This document shows, one piece after another, positions 40,827-50,973 of a DNA stretch of 64,000 nt; position 1 is the stretch's first letter, and every line of letters starts with the position of its first letter. The notes under the pieces are model-generated. The model was not told where the DNA came from. It was given only the letters and a program-made list of their open reading frames with translations, and did not search any database. Origin of the DNA: an uncultured Alphaproteobacteria bacterium (GTDB lineage Bacteria; Pseudomonadota; Alphaproteobacteria; MPNO01; UBA2964); the NCBI GenBank assembly GCA_951812775.1, contig OX638326.1, forward strand, positions 3,359,391 to 3,423,390, given 5' to 3'. A program made the translations under genes and the position numbers.

Positions 40827-42248
40827 GTGAGTTACCGTTTCGTCGCCACGGCTGATCGCCGTACGATCCCCATCGTTCCCATCGAAACCGCCGTTTTTAA
40901 GGCATGGCTGAAGACGCAGGATGCGGTCATGAAACGCTGGGTGCAATCTGCTGGTTTCAGTGCCGCTGTTGGTACGATGAGTCTGGTTGCGGGAAAAGAT
41001 GGATCGTTGGCGCAGGTTCTGGTTGGTGTTGATGACCATCAGGGCCTTTGGTCTTATGCTGATCTGCCCTCAAAACTACCTGAGGGTCGTTACGTAATTG
41101 ACGCGCGTATGGATAAAGCAGGCGCAACCGCGGCGGCTCTGGGTTGGGCGTTGGGGTGTTATCGGTTCACGCAATACAAGAGCAAGTCGGTCGCGCGGAG
41201 TCTGCCCTCCCTTGTATGGCCGAAAAATTGTGATCGAGGTGCCGTTAAACGCACGGCAGATGCGACAGCGTTGGTCCGCGATCTCATCAATGTGCCGCCG
41301 GAAGATATGGGGCCACCCGAACTGGCTTCAGCAGCGCGTAAGCTCGCAAAAAAACATAACGCCCGCATAAGCGTGATAACCGGCAACGCGCTTCTCAAAA
41401 AGAACTATCCAACTATTCACGCGGTCGGCCGTGCCGCCAGCAAGGCACCTCGTCTTATCGATATGACCTGGGGTAGGAAAGATGCGCCAAGGGTAACGTT
41501 GGTGGGCAAAGGGGTGTGTTTCGATACCGGCGGGCTCGATCTTAAGAGTGCAGCCGGTATGCTCCGAATGAAAAAAGATATGGGTGGTTCCGCCAACGTT
41601 CTTGGCCTCGCGCATATGATTATGGCCGCGAAGCTTGACGTACGATTACGGGTTCTGATTGGGGCGGTTGAAAACTCGGTCTCCGGCAATGCCTATCGCC
41701 CATCGGACGTTATTCGGACACGCAAGGGCATTACCGTTGAAGTGGGTAATACGGACGCGGAGGGGCGTCTTGTCATGTGTGACGCATTGGCGGAAGCCGA
41801 TCGTGAGAACCCCGCATTGATCGCTGATTTCTCAACGCTGACCGGCGCGGCGCGCGTTGCTGTAGGTACCCAAATAGCAGCGATGTTTAGTAACGACGAC
41901 ACGCTTGCCAACGATCTCTACGCGGCCGGTGAAAAGGACAACGACCCGACCTGGCGTTTGCCACTGTTTCCTGCTTATCGACGGCTTCTCAAATCTGAAG
42001 TGGCAGATATAAATAACGTATCAGAAGGCGGATTTGCCGGGGCTATTACGGCGGCGTTGTTTCTCCAGGAATTTGTTTCCAGGAAAACACCCTGGGTCCA
42101 TTTTGACATCATGGCATGGAACGCCGTGGCGCGCCCTGGACGCCCAATTGGCGGTGAGGCAATGGGCATGCGGGCGCTCTATGATGTAATCGAGAAACGC
42201 TTCGCCAGGAAAAAGCGGCGTTGGAAATCCCGAAGGAGTCGCCGGTGA
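40827..42248 (+). CDS. M17-family leucyl aminopeptidase
   Basis: A 473-residue peptidase. The metal-binding and catalytic C-terminal domain shows VTLVGKGVCFDTGGLDLKSA, then MLRMKKDMGG and the M17 signature EVGNTDAEGRLVMCDAL. The two zinc-site aspartates, glutamate and lysine are all present. The start is a GTG at 40827 with AAAAGGA upstream; the longer frame beginning at 40710 overlaps the divergent lipoprotein gene and has no ribosome site. Aminopeptidases of this family trim N-terminal residues from peptides in the cytosol. The neighbouring Yej peptide importer makes a salvage role attractive. The C-terminus is very basic. Its stop overlaps the MarR gene by GTGA. Confidence 0.9.
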   Translation: MSYRFVATADRRTIPIVPIETAVFKAWLKTQDAVMKRWVQSAGFSAAVGTMSLVAGKDGSLAQVLVGVDDHQGLWSYADLPSKLPEGRYVIDARMDKAGATAAALGWALGCYRFTQYKSKSVARSLPSLVWPKNCDRGAVKRTADATALVRDLINVPPEDMGPPELASAARKLAKKHNARISVITGNALLKKNYPTIHAVGRAASKAPRLIDMTWGRKDAPRVTLVGKGVCFDTGGLDLKSAAGMLRMKKDMGGSANVLGLAHMIMAAKLDVRLRVLIGAVENSVSGNAYRPSDVIRTRKGITVEVGNTDAEGRLVMCDALAEADRENPALIADFSTLTGAARVAVGTQIAAMFSNDDTLANDLYAAGEKDNDPTWRLPLFPAYRRLLKSEVADINNVSEGGFAGAITAALFLQEFVSRKTPWVHFDIMAWNAVARPGRPIGGEAMGMRALYDVIEKRFARKKRRWKSRRSRR

Positions 42249-42595
42249 GAAACTTCGAACAAATCCAATCGCTCAGGCTTTGGTTCGAGGCATTGGCCAA
42301 CAGTGTTAGAACAGAAGAACCCGATTTGTCGGCCAGGCAGATGGCAATCATGTTGACCGTTTATCTCACCGATGGCCCGCATACGGTGCGCGGATTAACG
42401 TCGGATCTGGCAATCTCGAAACCGGCTGTTACCAGAGCTCTGGATCACTTGGCTGATCTTGGATTTATTGTTCGGGTAAAAGACCCCGGAGATTGCCGCA
42501 GCGTATTGGTCAATCGGACTGAGCCCGGAGAGAAATTTTTGAATAGCTTTGCGGATATCATTGCTTCTGCGCGGCAAAAAATCCGACTAGGTTGA
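42245..42595 (+). CDS. MarR-family transcriptional regulator
   Basis: A 116-residue winged-helix regulator. It starts with a GTG at 42245 that overlaps the aminopeptidase stop, with AAGGAG six bases upstream. The DNA-binding part is VRGLTSDLAISKPAVTRALD, followed by HLADLGFIVRVKDPGDCRSV, the wing. It is shorter than most MarR proteins and lacks a long C-terminal dimer helix. It overlaps the convergent yejF gene by nine bases. It probably controls its own operon and perhaps the peptide importer; the ligand is unknown. Confidence 0.85.
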   Translation: MRNFEQIQSLRLWFEALANSVRTEEPDLSARQMAIMLTVYLTDGPHTVRGLTSDLAISKPAVTRALDHLADLGFIVRVKDPGDCRSVLVNRTEPGEKFLNSFADIIASARQKIRLG

Positions 42596-44233
42596 GACGG
42601 CATCGCCGTCGACAGTTTCTATCTCAAATGCCGCTTTGATCAGCGCTTTGGTGTAGTCTTCCGCTGGTTCGTCGAATATTTCTGCCGCTGAACCCTGTTC
42701 GACTACTTTGCCATTTCGCATGACAAGTACTTCATCTGCAAGCGCGCGAACGACTTTCAGGTCGTGACTGATAAACAGGTAGGCGAGCTTGTGTTTTTGC
42801 TGGAGGTCACGAAGCAGGTCGACGATTTGCGCTTGAACGGACATATCCAGAGCCGACGTCGGCTCGTCCAGAACGACTAGTCTGGGTCTGAGGACCATCG
42901 CGCGGGCGATGGAAATACGCTGCCGCTGGCCGCCAGAAAATTCATGTGGATAGCGGTCCTGCATCTCAGGGTCGAGCCCGACTTTGACCAAAGTCTCCGA
43001 AATTATTTGCCGCCGCTCATCGGCAGACTTTTCCGGCATGTGGATCAACATACCCTCTTCGATGATTTGCCCCACTGACATGCGCGGGCTCAACGAGCCA
43101 TAAGGGTCCTGAAAGACGATTTGCATTTCACTGCGGAGGGGACGCAATTCTTTCCAGCTTTGTCCCTGAATGTTTTGTCCAAGAAAGCTGATCGGGCCAT
43201 CGCTGCGTTCCAGTCTCAAAAGTCCCATGGCAAGCGTCGTCTTGCCCGAGCCGCTTTCCCCGACAACGCCGACCGTGTGGCCTTCACGAACCTCTACCGA
43301 AACGCCATCAACCGCCTTTATATGTCCAACGACTTTGCGCAGAATCCCGCGTTTGACGGGGAACCAAACTTTTAGGTCCTGTGCTGCGACCACCACTGGA
43401 GCACCGGCTTCTGCAGTGGCGGGTTTACCTTTTGGCTCGGCGGCCAGTAAGTGCTGCGTATAGCTGTGTTGTGGAGCGTCGAAAATTTTTGCCGTAGCAC
43501 CCTGCTCAACAATCTCACCATCGGTCATGACGCAAACCCGGTCAGCGACTTTGCGTACAATTCCCAGATCGTGGGTAATGAGCAGCATAGACATGCCGCG
43601 TTTTTGCTGCAGCTCTTTGAGCAAGGCCAGGATCTGCGCCTGAATGGTCACATCCAAAGCGGTGGTCGGTTCGTCGGCAATTAACAAATCAGGATCATTG
43701 GCAAGGGCCATGGCTATCATGACACGTTGGCGTTGCCCTCCGGAGAGTTGGTGCGGATAGGCCTGAAGCCTGTTCTCTGCGTCCCTGAGCCCAACCTGCT
43801 TCAGGAGGTCCGGAATTCGTTCGCGGGCGGCAGTGCGGTCAAGTTTCTTGTGAAGAAAGAGGACTTCCCCAATTTGTTTTTCGAGGGTGTGAAGGGGATT
43901 AAGCGACGTCATCGGTTCCTGAAAGATCATCCCGATACGGTTGCCGCGAATTCGGCGCAATGTCTCTTCATCAGCGCTAACGAGTTCTTCGCCATTAAAC
44001 CGGATGCTGCCTGAAGGGTGATGTGCCATGGGGTATGGCAAAAGTTGAATAGCCGATAAAGCTGTCACCGACTTACCGGAGCCACTTTCCCCGACGAGTG
44101 CGACCGTTTCACCTTTACCTATGTTGAAACTGGCCCTTCGGACGGCTTTGACTTCCCTTTCTCCCGTACCGAAGGATACCGAAAGGTCGTCTATCGCGAG
44201 GAGTGGGGCCGCTGTGTCAGCTGTTTCAACCAT
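42587..44233 (-). CDS. yejF: Peptide ABC transporter, double ATPase YejF
   Basis: A 548-residue protein with two Opp/Dpp-type ABC ATPase domains. Domain one has [15 protein letters not shown] and [17 protein letters not shown] with [13 protein letters not shown]. Domain two has [17 protein letters not shown] and [17 protein letters not shown] with [13 protein letters not shown]. This tandem layout is that of YejF, the energy subunit of the microcin C/oligopeptide importer. The ATG at 44233 shares its A with the yejE TGA; a GTG one codon earlier is possible. It is the last gene of the apparent hisN-yejA-yejA-yejB-yejE-yejF unit. Confidence 0.93.
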   Translation of the reverse strand: MVETADTAAPLLAIDDLSVSFGTGEREVKAVRRASFNIGKGETVALVGESGSGKSVTALSAIQLLPYPMAHHPSGSIRFNGEELVSADEETLRRIRGNRIGMIFQEPMTSLNPLHTLEKQIGEVLFLHKKLDRTAARERIPDLLKQVGLRDAENRLQAYPHQLSGGQRQRVMIAMALANDPDLLIADEPTTALDVTIQAQILALLKELQQKRGMSMLLITHDLGIVRKVADRVCVMTDGEIVEQGATAKIFDAPQHSYTQHLLAAEPKGKPATAEAGAPVVVAAQDLKVWFPVKRGILRKVVGHIKAVDGVSVEVREGHTVGVVGESGSGKTTLAMGLLRLERSDGPISFLGQNIQGQSWKELRPLRSEMQIVFQDPYGSLSPRMSVGQIIEEGMLIHMPEKSADERRQIISETLVKVGLDPEMQDRYPHEFSGGQRQRISIARAMVLRPRLVVLDEPTSALDMSVQAQIVDLLRDLQQKHKLAYLFISHDLKVVRALADEVLVMRNGKVVEQGSAAEIFDEPAEDYTKALIKAAFEIETVDGDAVST

Positions 44234-45330
44234 CACTGCATCGTCTTTCTCGGATCGAAAGCATCACGAATAGCTTCACCAATAAAGACCAGCAGACTTA
44301 ACATGCCGGCGAGAACCAGGAATGCGGTTATGCCAAGCCACGGCGCCTGCAGATTGGCTTTGCCCTGTGCCAGTAACTCTCCCAGGGAGGGTGAACCCGG
44401 CGGTAGCCCAAAGCCTAAGAAATCAAGCGATGTAAGTGCTGTAATCGAGCCAATAAGGACGAACGGCAGAAAGGTCAGTGCTGCTGTCATGGCGTTGGGC
44501 AGGACATGGCGGCGAATGATCGTGGCATTTCCAACGCCAAGCGATCGTGCTGCCCGAACATAGTCAAAATTTCGGGCTCTTAAGAACTCTGCGCGCACAA
44601 CGCCTTCCAACGCCATCCACTCGAATAACAGCAGAAGCCCCAACAACATCCAAAAACTCGGTTGAAAAACGCTGGCGAGGATGATGAGAAGGAAGAGACG
44701 CGGCAGTCCCGACCAGATTTCTATGAAGCGTTGGAAAAGAAGATCAGTCCAGCCACCGAAATAACCCTGTATCGCACCGGCAGCGATTCCCACAATAGAA
44801 GAAATAATCGTGAGAATTAATCCGAACAGAACCGATATTCGAAAACCGTATATAACGCGCGCAAAGACATCCCTTGCCTGATCATCTGTCCCCAGTAAGT
44901 TTTCCAAGTTGGGCGGTGAGGGTGCAGGTTTGTTCAGGTTGAGATTGACCGTGCCATAGCTATAGCGGACCGGTGTCCAATAAATTTTGCCGCCTTTTTG
45001 TGTGATGAGGTCCTGAACGTCTTTCTCCCGATACGCCGCCTCGGTCTCAAAATCGCCGCCAAACACTGTCTCAGGATAGATTTTCAGGACCGGGAAATAA
45101 TAGCTTCCCTGATACTCAACGAGTAATGGCCTCTCGTTTGCGATGAGCTCTGCGAACAAGCTGAATACGAACAGCACCAGGAAAATCCAGAACGACCAGT
45201 AACCACGACGATTGGCCTTAAAACTGGCAAGCCGTCGCGCGGTAAGAGGCGTTATCCTTATTCCGAGAAATGTTAATCGCCCATCAGGAGCAGTATCTAC
45301 CGCCTCTGTTGCTATGCGGGTCTTAGACAT
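44233..45330 (-). CDS. yejE: Peptide ABC transporter permease YejE
   Basis: A 365-residue inner-membrane permease. A first helix near WSFWIFLVLFVFSLFAELIA is followed by a long periplasmic loop typical of YejE, then five helices. The ATPase-contact EAA loop reads YVRAARSLGVGNATIIRRHV. The start at 45330 overlaps the yejB 3' end by eight bases and has GAGGCG upstream; the 45348 extension is rejected. It forms the channel with YejB for import of small peptides. The gene order YejB-YejE-YejF is conserved with that of E. coli. Confidence 0.93.
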   Translation of the reverse strand: MSKTRIATEAVDTAPDGRLTFLGIRITPLTARRLASFKANRRGYWSFWIFLVLFVFSLFAELIANERPLLVEYQGSYYFPVLKIYPETVFGGDFETEAAYREKDVQDLITQKGGKIYWTPVRYSYGTVNLNLNKPAPSPPNLENLLGTDDQARDVFARVIYGFRISVLFGLILTIISSIVGIAAGAIQGYFGGWTDLLFQRFIEIWSGLPRLFLLIILASVFQPSFWMLLGLLLLFEWMALEGVVRAEFLRARNFDYVRAARSLGVGNATIIRRHVLPNAMTAALTFLPFVLIGSITALTSLDFLGFGLPPGSPSLGELLAQGKANLQAPWLGITAFLVLAGMLSLLVFIGEAIRDAFDPRKTMQ

Positions 45331-46447
45331 CGTGCGCCTCAAAATCAATGCGCGGATCGATCAGCGTATAAGTCAGATCGCCAATCAATTTCATTATCAG
45401 CCCAAGCAAGGTAAAGAAGAACAGCGACGCAAACATAATCGGATAGTCACGTTTGATGACCGCTTCAAACCCAAGCAGACCGAGGCCGTCGAGCGAGAAT
45501 ATGATTTCAATGAGCAAGGCACCGGTAAATAGAATGCCAACAAACGCGCTTGGGAATCCGGCAATTACGATCAGCATCGCATTGCGGAAGACGTGACCGT
45601 ACAATACGCGATGTTCGGTCAGTCCCTTGGCTTTTGCCGTTAGCACATATTGTTGGTTGATCTGATCCAGAAAAGAATTCTTGGTGAGAAAGGTGAGGGC
45701 GGCAAAACCACCGATAACCAGCGCTGTAATGGGCAGTACCATATGCCAGAGATAATCGAGAATTCGCATCGGCCAGCTGAGCTGATCCCAGTTCTCGGAC
45801 ACAAGTCCCCTTAGTGGAAACCAGTCGAAATAACTACCGCCGGCAAATAGCACGACCAGCATAACCGCAAAAAGGAACCCGGGGATGGCGTTGCCAATGA
45901 TGATGACAGCGCTGGTCCAGATATCGAAAGGGCTACCGTCATTGACGGCCTTGCGGATGCCGAGGGGGATAGAAATGAAATAGACAAGCAACGTCGTCCA
46001 GATACCAAGTGAAAGGGAGACCGGCAATTTTGAAAGGACGAGATCGACTACTTTCTCATCTCGAAAATAGCTGGTTCCAAAATCAAACTGGATATAGTGG
46101 CCCATCATCAACAGGAAACGTTCATGTAGGGGTTTGTCGAAGCCGAATTGTTTTTCAAGTTGCATGATGAATTCGGGGTCGAGTCCTTGGGCGCCGCGAT
46201 AGGCATTGTTTGCGGTGCCGGCAGATCCGGACGACGCTTGTTGTGACGCGGTGGCGGTTGATCCCGCCTCGGTTCCGCCTGTGCCGCCAATACGAGCCGT
46301 TGCACCGACATCCGTCCCGGTGAGCTGGGCAACGATCTGCTCTATGGGACCACCCGGCGCAAACTGAATGATTGCGAAATTGATCACCATAATTCCAACC
46401 AGAGTTGGAATTATCAGCAGCAGGCGACGGATAATATAAGCGAGCAT
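45323..46447 (-). CDS. yejB: Peptide ABC transporter permease YejB
   Basis: A 374-residue permease. The N-terminal helix MLAYIIRRLLLIIPTLVGIM and the APGGPIEQ loop are standard for DppB/YejB proteins. A Gly/Ser/Ala/Thr-rich insertion of about 35 residues (TGTDVGATARIGG to GTANNAYRG) lies in the periplasmic loop, as often seen in alphaproteobacterial YejB. The EAA loop is YVLTAKAKGLTEHRVLYGHV. It starts 14 bases after the second yejA stop. It pairs with YejE to form the translocation path. Confidence 0.93.
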   Translation of the reverse strand: MLAYIIRRLLLIIPTLVGIMVINFAIIQFAPGGPIEQIVAQLTGTDVGATARIGGTGGTEAGSTATASQQASSGSAGTANNAYRGAQGLDPEFIMQLEKQFGFDKPLHERFLLMMGHYIQFDFGTSYFRDEKVVDLVLSKLPVSLSLGIWTTLLVYFISIPLGIRKAVNDGSPFDIWTSAVIIIGNAIPGFLFAVMLVVLFAGGSYFDWFPLRGLVSENWDQLSWPMRILDYLWHMVLPITALVIGGFAALTFLTKNSFLDQINQQYVLTAKAKGLTEHRVLYGHVFRNAMLIVIAGFPSAFVGILFTGALLIEIIFSLDGLGLLGFEAVIKRDYPIMFASLFFFTLLGLIMKLIGDLTYTLIDPRIDFEAHDV

Positions 46448-46461
46448 CTATTCTTGTTCTG

Positions 46462-48300
46462 TCACTTTGACTCGGTCGGCGCTTTTCCAGCGTCGATCAT
46501 GGCCGCCTTTTGAGCGTTGTACCACCAGGTATCAAGCATCCCGAGATCAAATTTTGGCTTGGTCTTTGGCCGGTCAAACTTGTTCCAGTAGGCGATGTTG
46601 TGAACCCCTTTATACCATTGCGGCACCATATATCGGTTCCACATCAGGACACGGTCCAACGCGTGTACGGCGGTGACCAGATTCTTGCGGGATTTGGCCT
46701 TGATGACCTTGTCGATCAGGTAGTCGACAGCAGGGTTTTTTATCCCCGCGGGATTTCTTGAGCCAGGAACATTCGCCATCTGTGAGCTGAAATAAGTTTT
46801 TTGCTCAATACCTGGCGTGTTGGTCTGGACATAACGTTGAACGACAACGTCGAAGTCGTATTGCTGCATACGATGTTGAAAATTGGCGACGTCGACAATT
46901 CGAATTCTCGCGTTGATCCCGATGCGCTTCAGGTTCCGGACATAGGGGCTGATAATGCGCTGAAAGGAACTTTCAAACAGCAGAAACTCTATCGTTAGCG
47001 GTTTTCCAGACTTATCGACAAGTTCGTTATTGGCGATCTTCCAGCCTGCTTTGCGAAGCAACCGCGCTGCCTTACGTAAGTTTGAACGATTTCGGCCAGA
47101 ACCATCGGTTTTTGGCGATTGATAGACTTTCGAAAATACTTCCTCCGGAACTTTCCCTTTGAGCGGTTCAAGCAATTTGATTTCATCTGCTGTTGGTGGT
47201 TTTTCAGCAGCGAGGGCGCTATTGGCAAACATGCTATTGGTTCGATCATAAAGACCGTAAAATAAAGTTTTGTTGGTCCACTCAAAATCGAAAGCAAGGT
47301 CCAGGGCAGCACGGACGCGGCGATCCTTAAATTTTTCGCGACGCATATTGAAGAAAAAGGCCTGCACTCCTGAAGGTGTCGCATCCGGGAGCGTTGCGCG
47401 GACAATGCGCCCATCCTTGATTGGCAGCTTATTGTCGTATTGGGTGGCCCAACTCCGCGACGTAAATTCTTCTCGGAAGTCATATGATTTGGAGAAGAAA
47501 GCCTGGAAGGCGATATCCCGGTCTCTAAAATAATCGAACCGGACTTTGTTGAAATTGTACCGACCCCGCAGGACCGGCAGTTGATCGGCCCAGTAATTTT
47601 TGACGCGTTCATAGACGATAGAGCGACCGGGCTCGACCTTTGCCACGCGGTATGGACCCGCGCCGGGTGGCGGGGTCATCGTCGTTTTATCAAAGTCTAC
47701 TTTTTCATAATATCGTTTGGACAATACCGGTAGACCCGCGATCTGGAGCGGTAAATCGCGATTATTCGCCGTTTTGAAAGTAAAGATGACACGGTTTTTA
47801 TCGAGTGCTTTTACATCTGAAACACCGGCAAAGATAAAGCGATATTGCGGGTGTCCCTTCTTTATCAGTGTCTGAAATGTGAAGACGACGTCGTCAGAGG
47901 TAATTGGCGTACCGTCACTGAATTTCGCAGATCTGCGTAAATCAAAGGTGATCGAGCTTTTGTCTGGAGCGACCGATACGTTTTCCGCAATCAGACCATA
48001 GAGCGCATCGGGTTCATCATTGGCACGTGCCATTAACGTCGCATGGATGAGTCCGATCCCGGCTGCGGGTACACCTTTCAGAATATAGGGGTTGAGACTA
48101 TCGAATGAATCAATTCCAGCGAGGCGTATTGTTCCACCCTTGGGCGCGTCTGGATTGACGTAATCAAAATGTTTGAAGTCGCGGCTGTATTTGAGGTCTC
48201 CGAAGGCGGACAGGCCGTGGCTTTTCGAGGCGTCATTTGCTTGAGCGCCGGACGTCAGGATTGTGGCTAGGATGAAGCCTGTAACGAGACGACGGATCAT
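46462..48300 (-). CDS. yejA: Peptide-binding protein YejA, second copy
   Basis: A 612-residue family-5 solute-binding protein with a signal peptide (MIRRLVTGFILATILTSGAQ). Typical early motifs are GLSAFGDLKYSRDFKHFDYV and NPDAPKGGTIRLAG. Later there are SPKTDGSGRNRSNLRKAARL and the final WYKGVHNIAYWNKF. It delivers peptides to YejBEF in the periplasm. The start overlaps the stop of the first copy as ATGA. The two copies share the same layout but differ in many positions, which suggests an old duplication with different ligand preferences. Confidence 0.9.
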   Translation of the reverse strand: MIRRLVTGFILATILTSGAQANDASKSHGLSAFGDLKYSRDFKHFDYVNPDAPKGGTIRLAGIDSFDSLNPYILKGVPAAGIGLIHATLMARANDEPDALYGLIAENVSVAPDKSSITFDLRRSAKFSDGTPITSDDVVFTFQTLIKKGHPQYRFIFAGVSDVKALDKNRVIFTFKTANNRDLPLQIAGLPVLSKRYYEKVDFDKTTMTPPPGAGPYRVAKVEPGRSIVYERVKNYWADQLPVLRGRYNFNKVRFDYFRDRDIAFQAFFSKSYDFREEFTSRSWATQYDNKLPIKDGRIVRATLPDATPSGVQAFFFNMRREKFKDRRVRAALDLAFDFEWTNKTLFYGLYDRTNSMFANSALAAEKPPTADEIKLLEPLKGKVPEEVFSKVYQSPKTDGSGRNRSNLRKAARLLRKAGWKIANNELVDKSGKPLTIEFLLFESSFQRIISPYVRNLKRIGINARIRIVDVANFQHRMQQYDFDVVVQRYVQTNTPGIEQKTYFSSQMANVPGSRNPAGIKNPAVDYLIDKVIKAKSRKNLVTAVHALDRVLMWNRYMVPQWYKGVHNIAYWNKFDRPKTKPKFDLGMLDTWWYNAQKAAMIDAGKAPTESK

Positions 48301-50144
48301 TTAGAGCCAGACTTTGTGCGCTTGGGCTGGACGGCTGCGGCTTTTTTGGGATCTACCCACCAGGAGAAAAACCCAATCCCAAAACTTGGGCGCTTGGCCG
48401 GTCGACCAAATTTGTCCCACCAGGCGATACGGTCAGCGCGAATGTGCCATTGAGGCACAACAAAGTGGTTCCACTGAAGGACCCGATCTAGTGCCCTGCT
48501 TGCAATGACAAGGGTCTTGCGATCCTTCGCTGCAACAATTTTTTCCACCAATGCGTCGATCGCGGGGTCCTGAATACCAATCAGGTTGTGACTGCCAGCG
48601 CGCGTCGCTGCTTTGCTATGCCAATAATTCCTTTGTTCATTGCCCGGCGACAGAGATTGCGCGAAGGTTGAAACGATGACGTCATAATCGAAATCCCTAA
48701 CCCTGTTCTGATATTGCGCAGGATCGACTGTGCGAATCCTTCCCTTTATGCCAAGCCGCTTTAGATTACGGATATACGGCGATACGACACGCTCAAATGC
48801 AGGGCTGACGAGTAAAAACTCGATCTCCATTGGCTTGCCGGTCGTTGGATCGACAAGCTGATTGTTGACGATTTTCCAACCCGCTTTTTTGAGAAGGCGG
48901 ACTGCCTTGCGCAAATTACGGCGGTTATTGCCGGAGCCATCAGATTTTGCGGGTTGGTATACCTTGTTGAACACTTCATCTGGCACTTTGCCGCGCAAGG
49001 GCTCCAGAATCTTTAACTCTTCTTCCGTTGGCGGTTTTGTGGCGGCAAGGTCGGAGTTTTCAAAATAGCTCGCCGTACGGGCATACTGACCATAAAAAAG
49101 CTGACGGTTTGACCATTCAAAATCGAAGGCATAAGCGAGTGCCTGCCGGACAAGTTTACTTTTGAATTGCGGTCGACGCGTGTTGAAGGCAAAGGCCTGC
49201 ATCCCGACAGGACGAGAATGTTTCAGAAGCGCTGTTTTTACGTCACCGCGTTTGCGGGCAGGGAAGTTGTATCCCGTTGCCCAATCCTTGGATGAACCCT
49301 CATATCTGAAATCGTATAAACCTGCCTTGAACGCTTCGAGAGCGACCGCCTGGTCACGGTAATAGTCATACCGCACGGTATCGAAATTATGTTGTCCGAC
49401 GCGTAGCGGTATGTTCTGACCCCAGTAATTTTTCACCCGCTCATAGACAATAAACCGACCCGGCTCGAACGATTTGATCCTGTAGGGACCGCTCCCAAGA
49501 GGTGGTTTGAGCGTCGTTTTGGAAAAGTCGTTTTTGCTCCACCAGGCTTTGGATAGAACTGGCAATTGTCCAACAATTTGCGGTAACTCACGGTTGGGTG
49601 GTCCGGAAAAACTGAATTTGACACGATGGGTGTTGAGCTTCTCCGCCTTGGCTACGTTGGCGTAGTAGTAACGGTAAAAGGGCTGCCCCTTCGTTTTTAA
49701 GGAGGTGAAGCTGAAAACGACATCGTCAGCAGTTATTGGTGACCCGTCATGGAATTTCGCTTCTTTGCGTAGGTTATAGATGACGTAGGAAAGATCAGCC
49801 GGTACCTCAACGGACTCAGCAATGAACCCATATTCGCTCAAACTGTCATCGGCGGGTGAGCTCATCAGTGTTTCGAATACCAGGTTAGCACCCGTCGCGG
49901 GATCACCTTTAATGATATACGGATTAAAACTGTCGAACCCGCCTATCGAATAGAGACGTACCTCGCCACCCTTTGGAGCGTTAGGATTCACATAATCCAG
50001 ATGTTTAAAACTGGGTCCGTATTTCGGTTTGTCGCCTAACGTCATTGCATGACGCGGCGTCAGGTTTTCGGCGCTGACGCTTACCGTAGGCAAAACGTGT
50101 AGAAGAAGGCCGGCCGTACAAATCGCGAAGAGTATCCTGTTCAT
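48297..50144 (-). CDS. yejA: Peptide-binding protein YejA, first copy
   Basis: A 615-residue family-5 solute-binding protein. The signal peptide MNRILFAICTAGLLLHVLPT starts at 50144, with GCGAGGGAA upstream; the 78-codon extension to 50378 runs back into the phosphatase gene and is rejected. Mature motifs include HAMTLGDKPKYGPSFKHLDY, SPITADDVVFSFTSLKTKG and PAKSDGSGNNRRNLRKAVRL. It lies 11 bases after the hisN stop, so peptide uptake and the phosphatase are co-transcribed. Two binding proteins sharing one permease pair is common when substrate range is widened. Confidence 0.9.
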   Translation of the reverse strand: MNRILFAICTAGLLLHVLPTVSVSAENLTPRHAMTLGDKPKYGPSFKHLDYVNPNAPKGGEVRLYSIGGFDSFNPYIIKGDPATGANLVFETLMSSPADDSLSEYGFIAESVEVPADLSYVIYNLRKEAKFHDGSPITADDVVFSFTSLKTKGQPFYRYYYANVAKAEKLNTHRVKFSFSGPPNRELPQIVGQLPVLSKAWWSKNDFSKTTLKPPLGSGPYRIKSFEPGRFIVYERVKNYWGQNIPLRVGQHNFDTVRYDYYRDQAVALEAFKAGLYDFRYEGSSKDWATGYNFPARKRGDVKTALLKHSRPVGMQAFAFNTRRPQFKSKLVRQALAYAFDFEWSNRQLFYGQYARTASYFENSDLAATKPPTEEELKILEPLRGKVPDEVFNKVYQPAKSDGSGNNRRNLRKAVRLLKKAGWKIVNNQLVDPTTGKPMEIEFLLVSPAFERVVSPYIRNLKRLGIKGRIRTVDPAQYQNRVRDFDYDVIVSTFAQSLSPGNEQRNYWHSKAATRAGSHNLIGIQDPAIDALVEKIVAAKDRKTLVIASRALDRVLQWNHFVVPQWHIRADRIAWWDKFGRPAKRPSFGIGFFSWWVDPKKAAAVQPKRTKSGSK

Positions 50145-50155
50145 AATTCCCTCGC

Positions 50156-50935
50156 TTACGCGTTCAAAATACTGGTGACTTGCGGCAAAATCGTGGCATC
50201 TCCCGTCGCAATGATACGGCCGTCTGATTGCATATCCAGTATGTTTCCCGTCCAGTCCGTCATGCTTCCGCCGGCACCAGAAACTACGGGGATAAGTGCA
50301 AAGAAATCGTAAGGTTTTAAGTCCGCCTCTATAATTAAATCGATATGGCCACTCGCTAGCAATCCATAGGCATAGCAATCACCACCAAACATCGTCATGG
50401 AGGTCTTCGATGCTAGCGTCTCAAATCGCGTGTTATCCGAGCCTGCAAACATATCGGGCGATGTGGCGTTTAAACTCGCATTTTCAAGGTTAGTGCATCG
50501 GCGTGTCACGGCGTCGGTGCCATTAAACGTTGTCCGTCGGCCTGTAGCCCCAAGCCATCGTTCGCCCAGTATGGGTTGGTCGATAATGCCTAAAATAGGG
50601 ACCCCATTTTGAAGCAACGCAATCAGCGTTCCGAAGAGAGGTTTTCCCGCAAGATACGCCTTGGTGCCGTCGATGGGATCCAGAACCCATAGATATTCTG
50701 CATCAATGCGGTCAATTCCGTGTTCCTCGCCGAGGATGCCATGATCAGGATATCGGTTTGCCATGAGCTGGCGCATCGCCTGTTCGGCATCTCGGTCGGC
50801 GATGCTCACCGGCGTTTTGTCAGATTTCGTGTCGACGGGTACAGCCTTTCGAAAGTGCTGCTGCAAAATCGGCCCGGCGGCGTCAGCAAGAGAACCGGCG
50901 AATTCGATAAATTCCTGGGGGCACGTGTTAACCAT
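50156..50935 (-). CDS. hisN: Inositol-monophosphatase-family phosphatase, HisN-like
   Basis: A 259-residue Mg-dependent phosphatase. The metal site is formed by Glu in GILGEEHG and by VLDPIDGTKAYLAG, with the second Asp in IEADLKPYDFFALIPVV. The last stretch, with KPYD in place of the WDxAA of true inositol phosphatases, is typical of the HisN type of histidinol-phosphate phosphatase found in actinobacteria and alphaproteobacteria. It dephosphorylates L-histidinol phosphate in histidine synthesis. Its gene heads the yej unit, which is unusual for a biosynthetic gene. The ribosome site before the ATG is weak. A 19-base tandem repeat lies 39 bases upstream. Confidence 0.85.
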   Translation of the reverse strand: MVNTCPQEFIEFAGSLADAAGPILQQHFRKAVPVDTKSDKTPVSIADRDAEQAMRQLMANRYPDHGILGEEHGIDRIDAEYLWVLDPIDGTKAYLAGKPLFGTLIALLQNGVPILGIIDQPILGERWLGATGRRTTFNGTDAVTRRCTNLENASLNATSPDMFAGSDNTRFETLASKTSMTMFGGDCYAYGLLASGHIDLIIEADLKPYDFFALIPVVSGAGGSMTDWTGNILDMQSDGRIIATGDATILPQVTSILNA

Positions 50936-50973
50936 AATGTGAGTCTGACCATAAACGGCGTTGAAGGAAAGAT

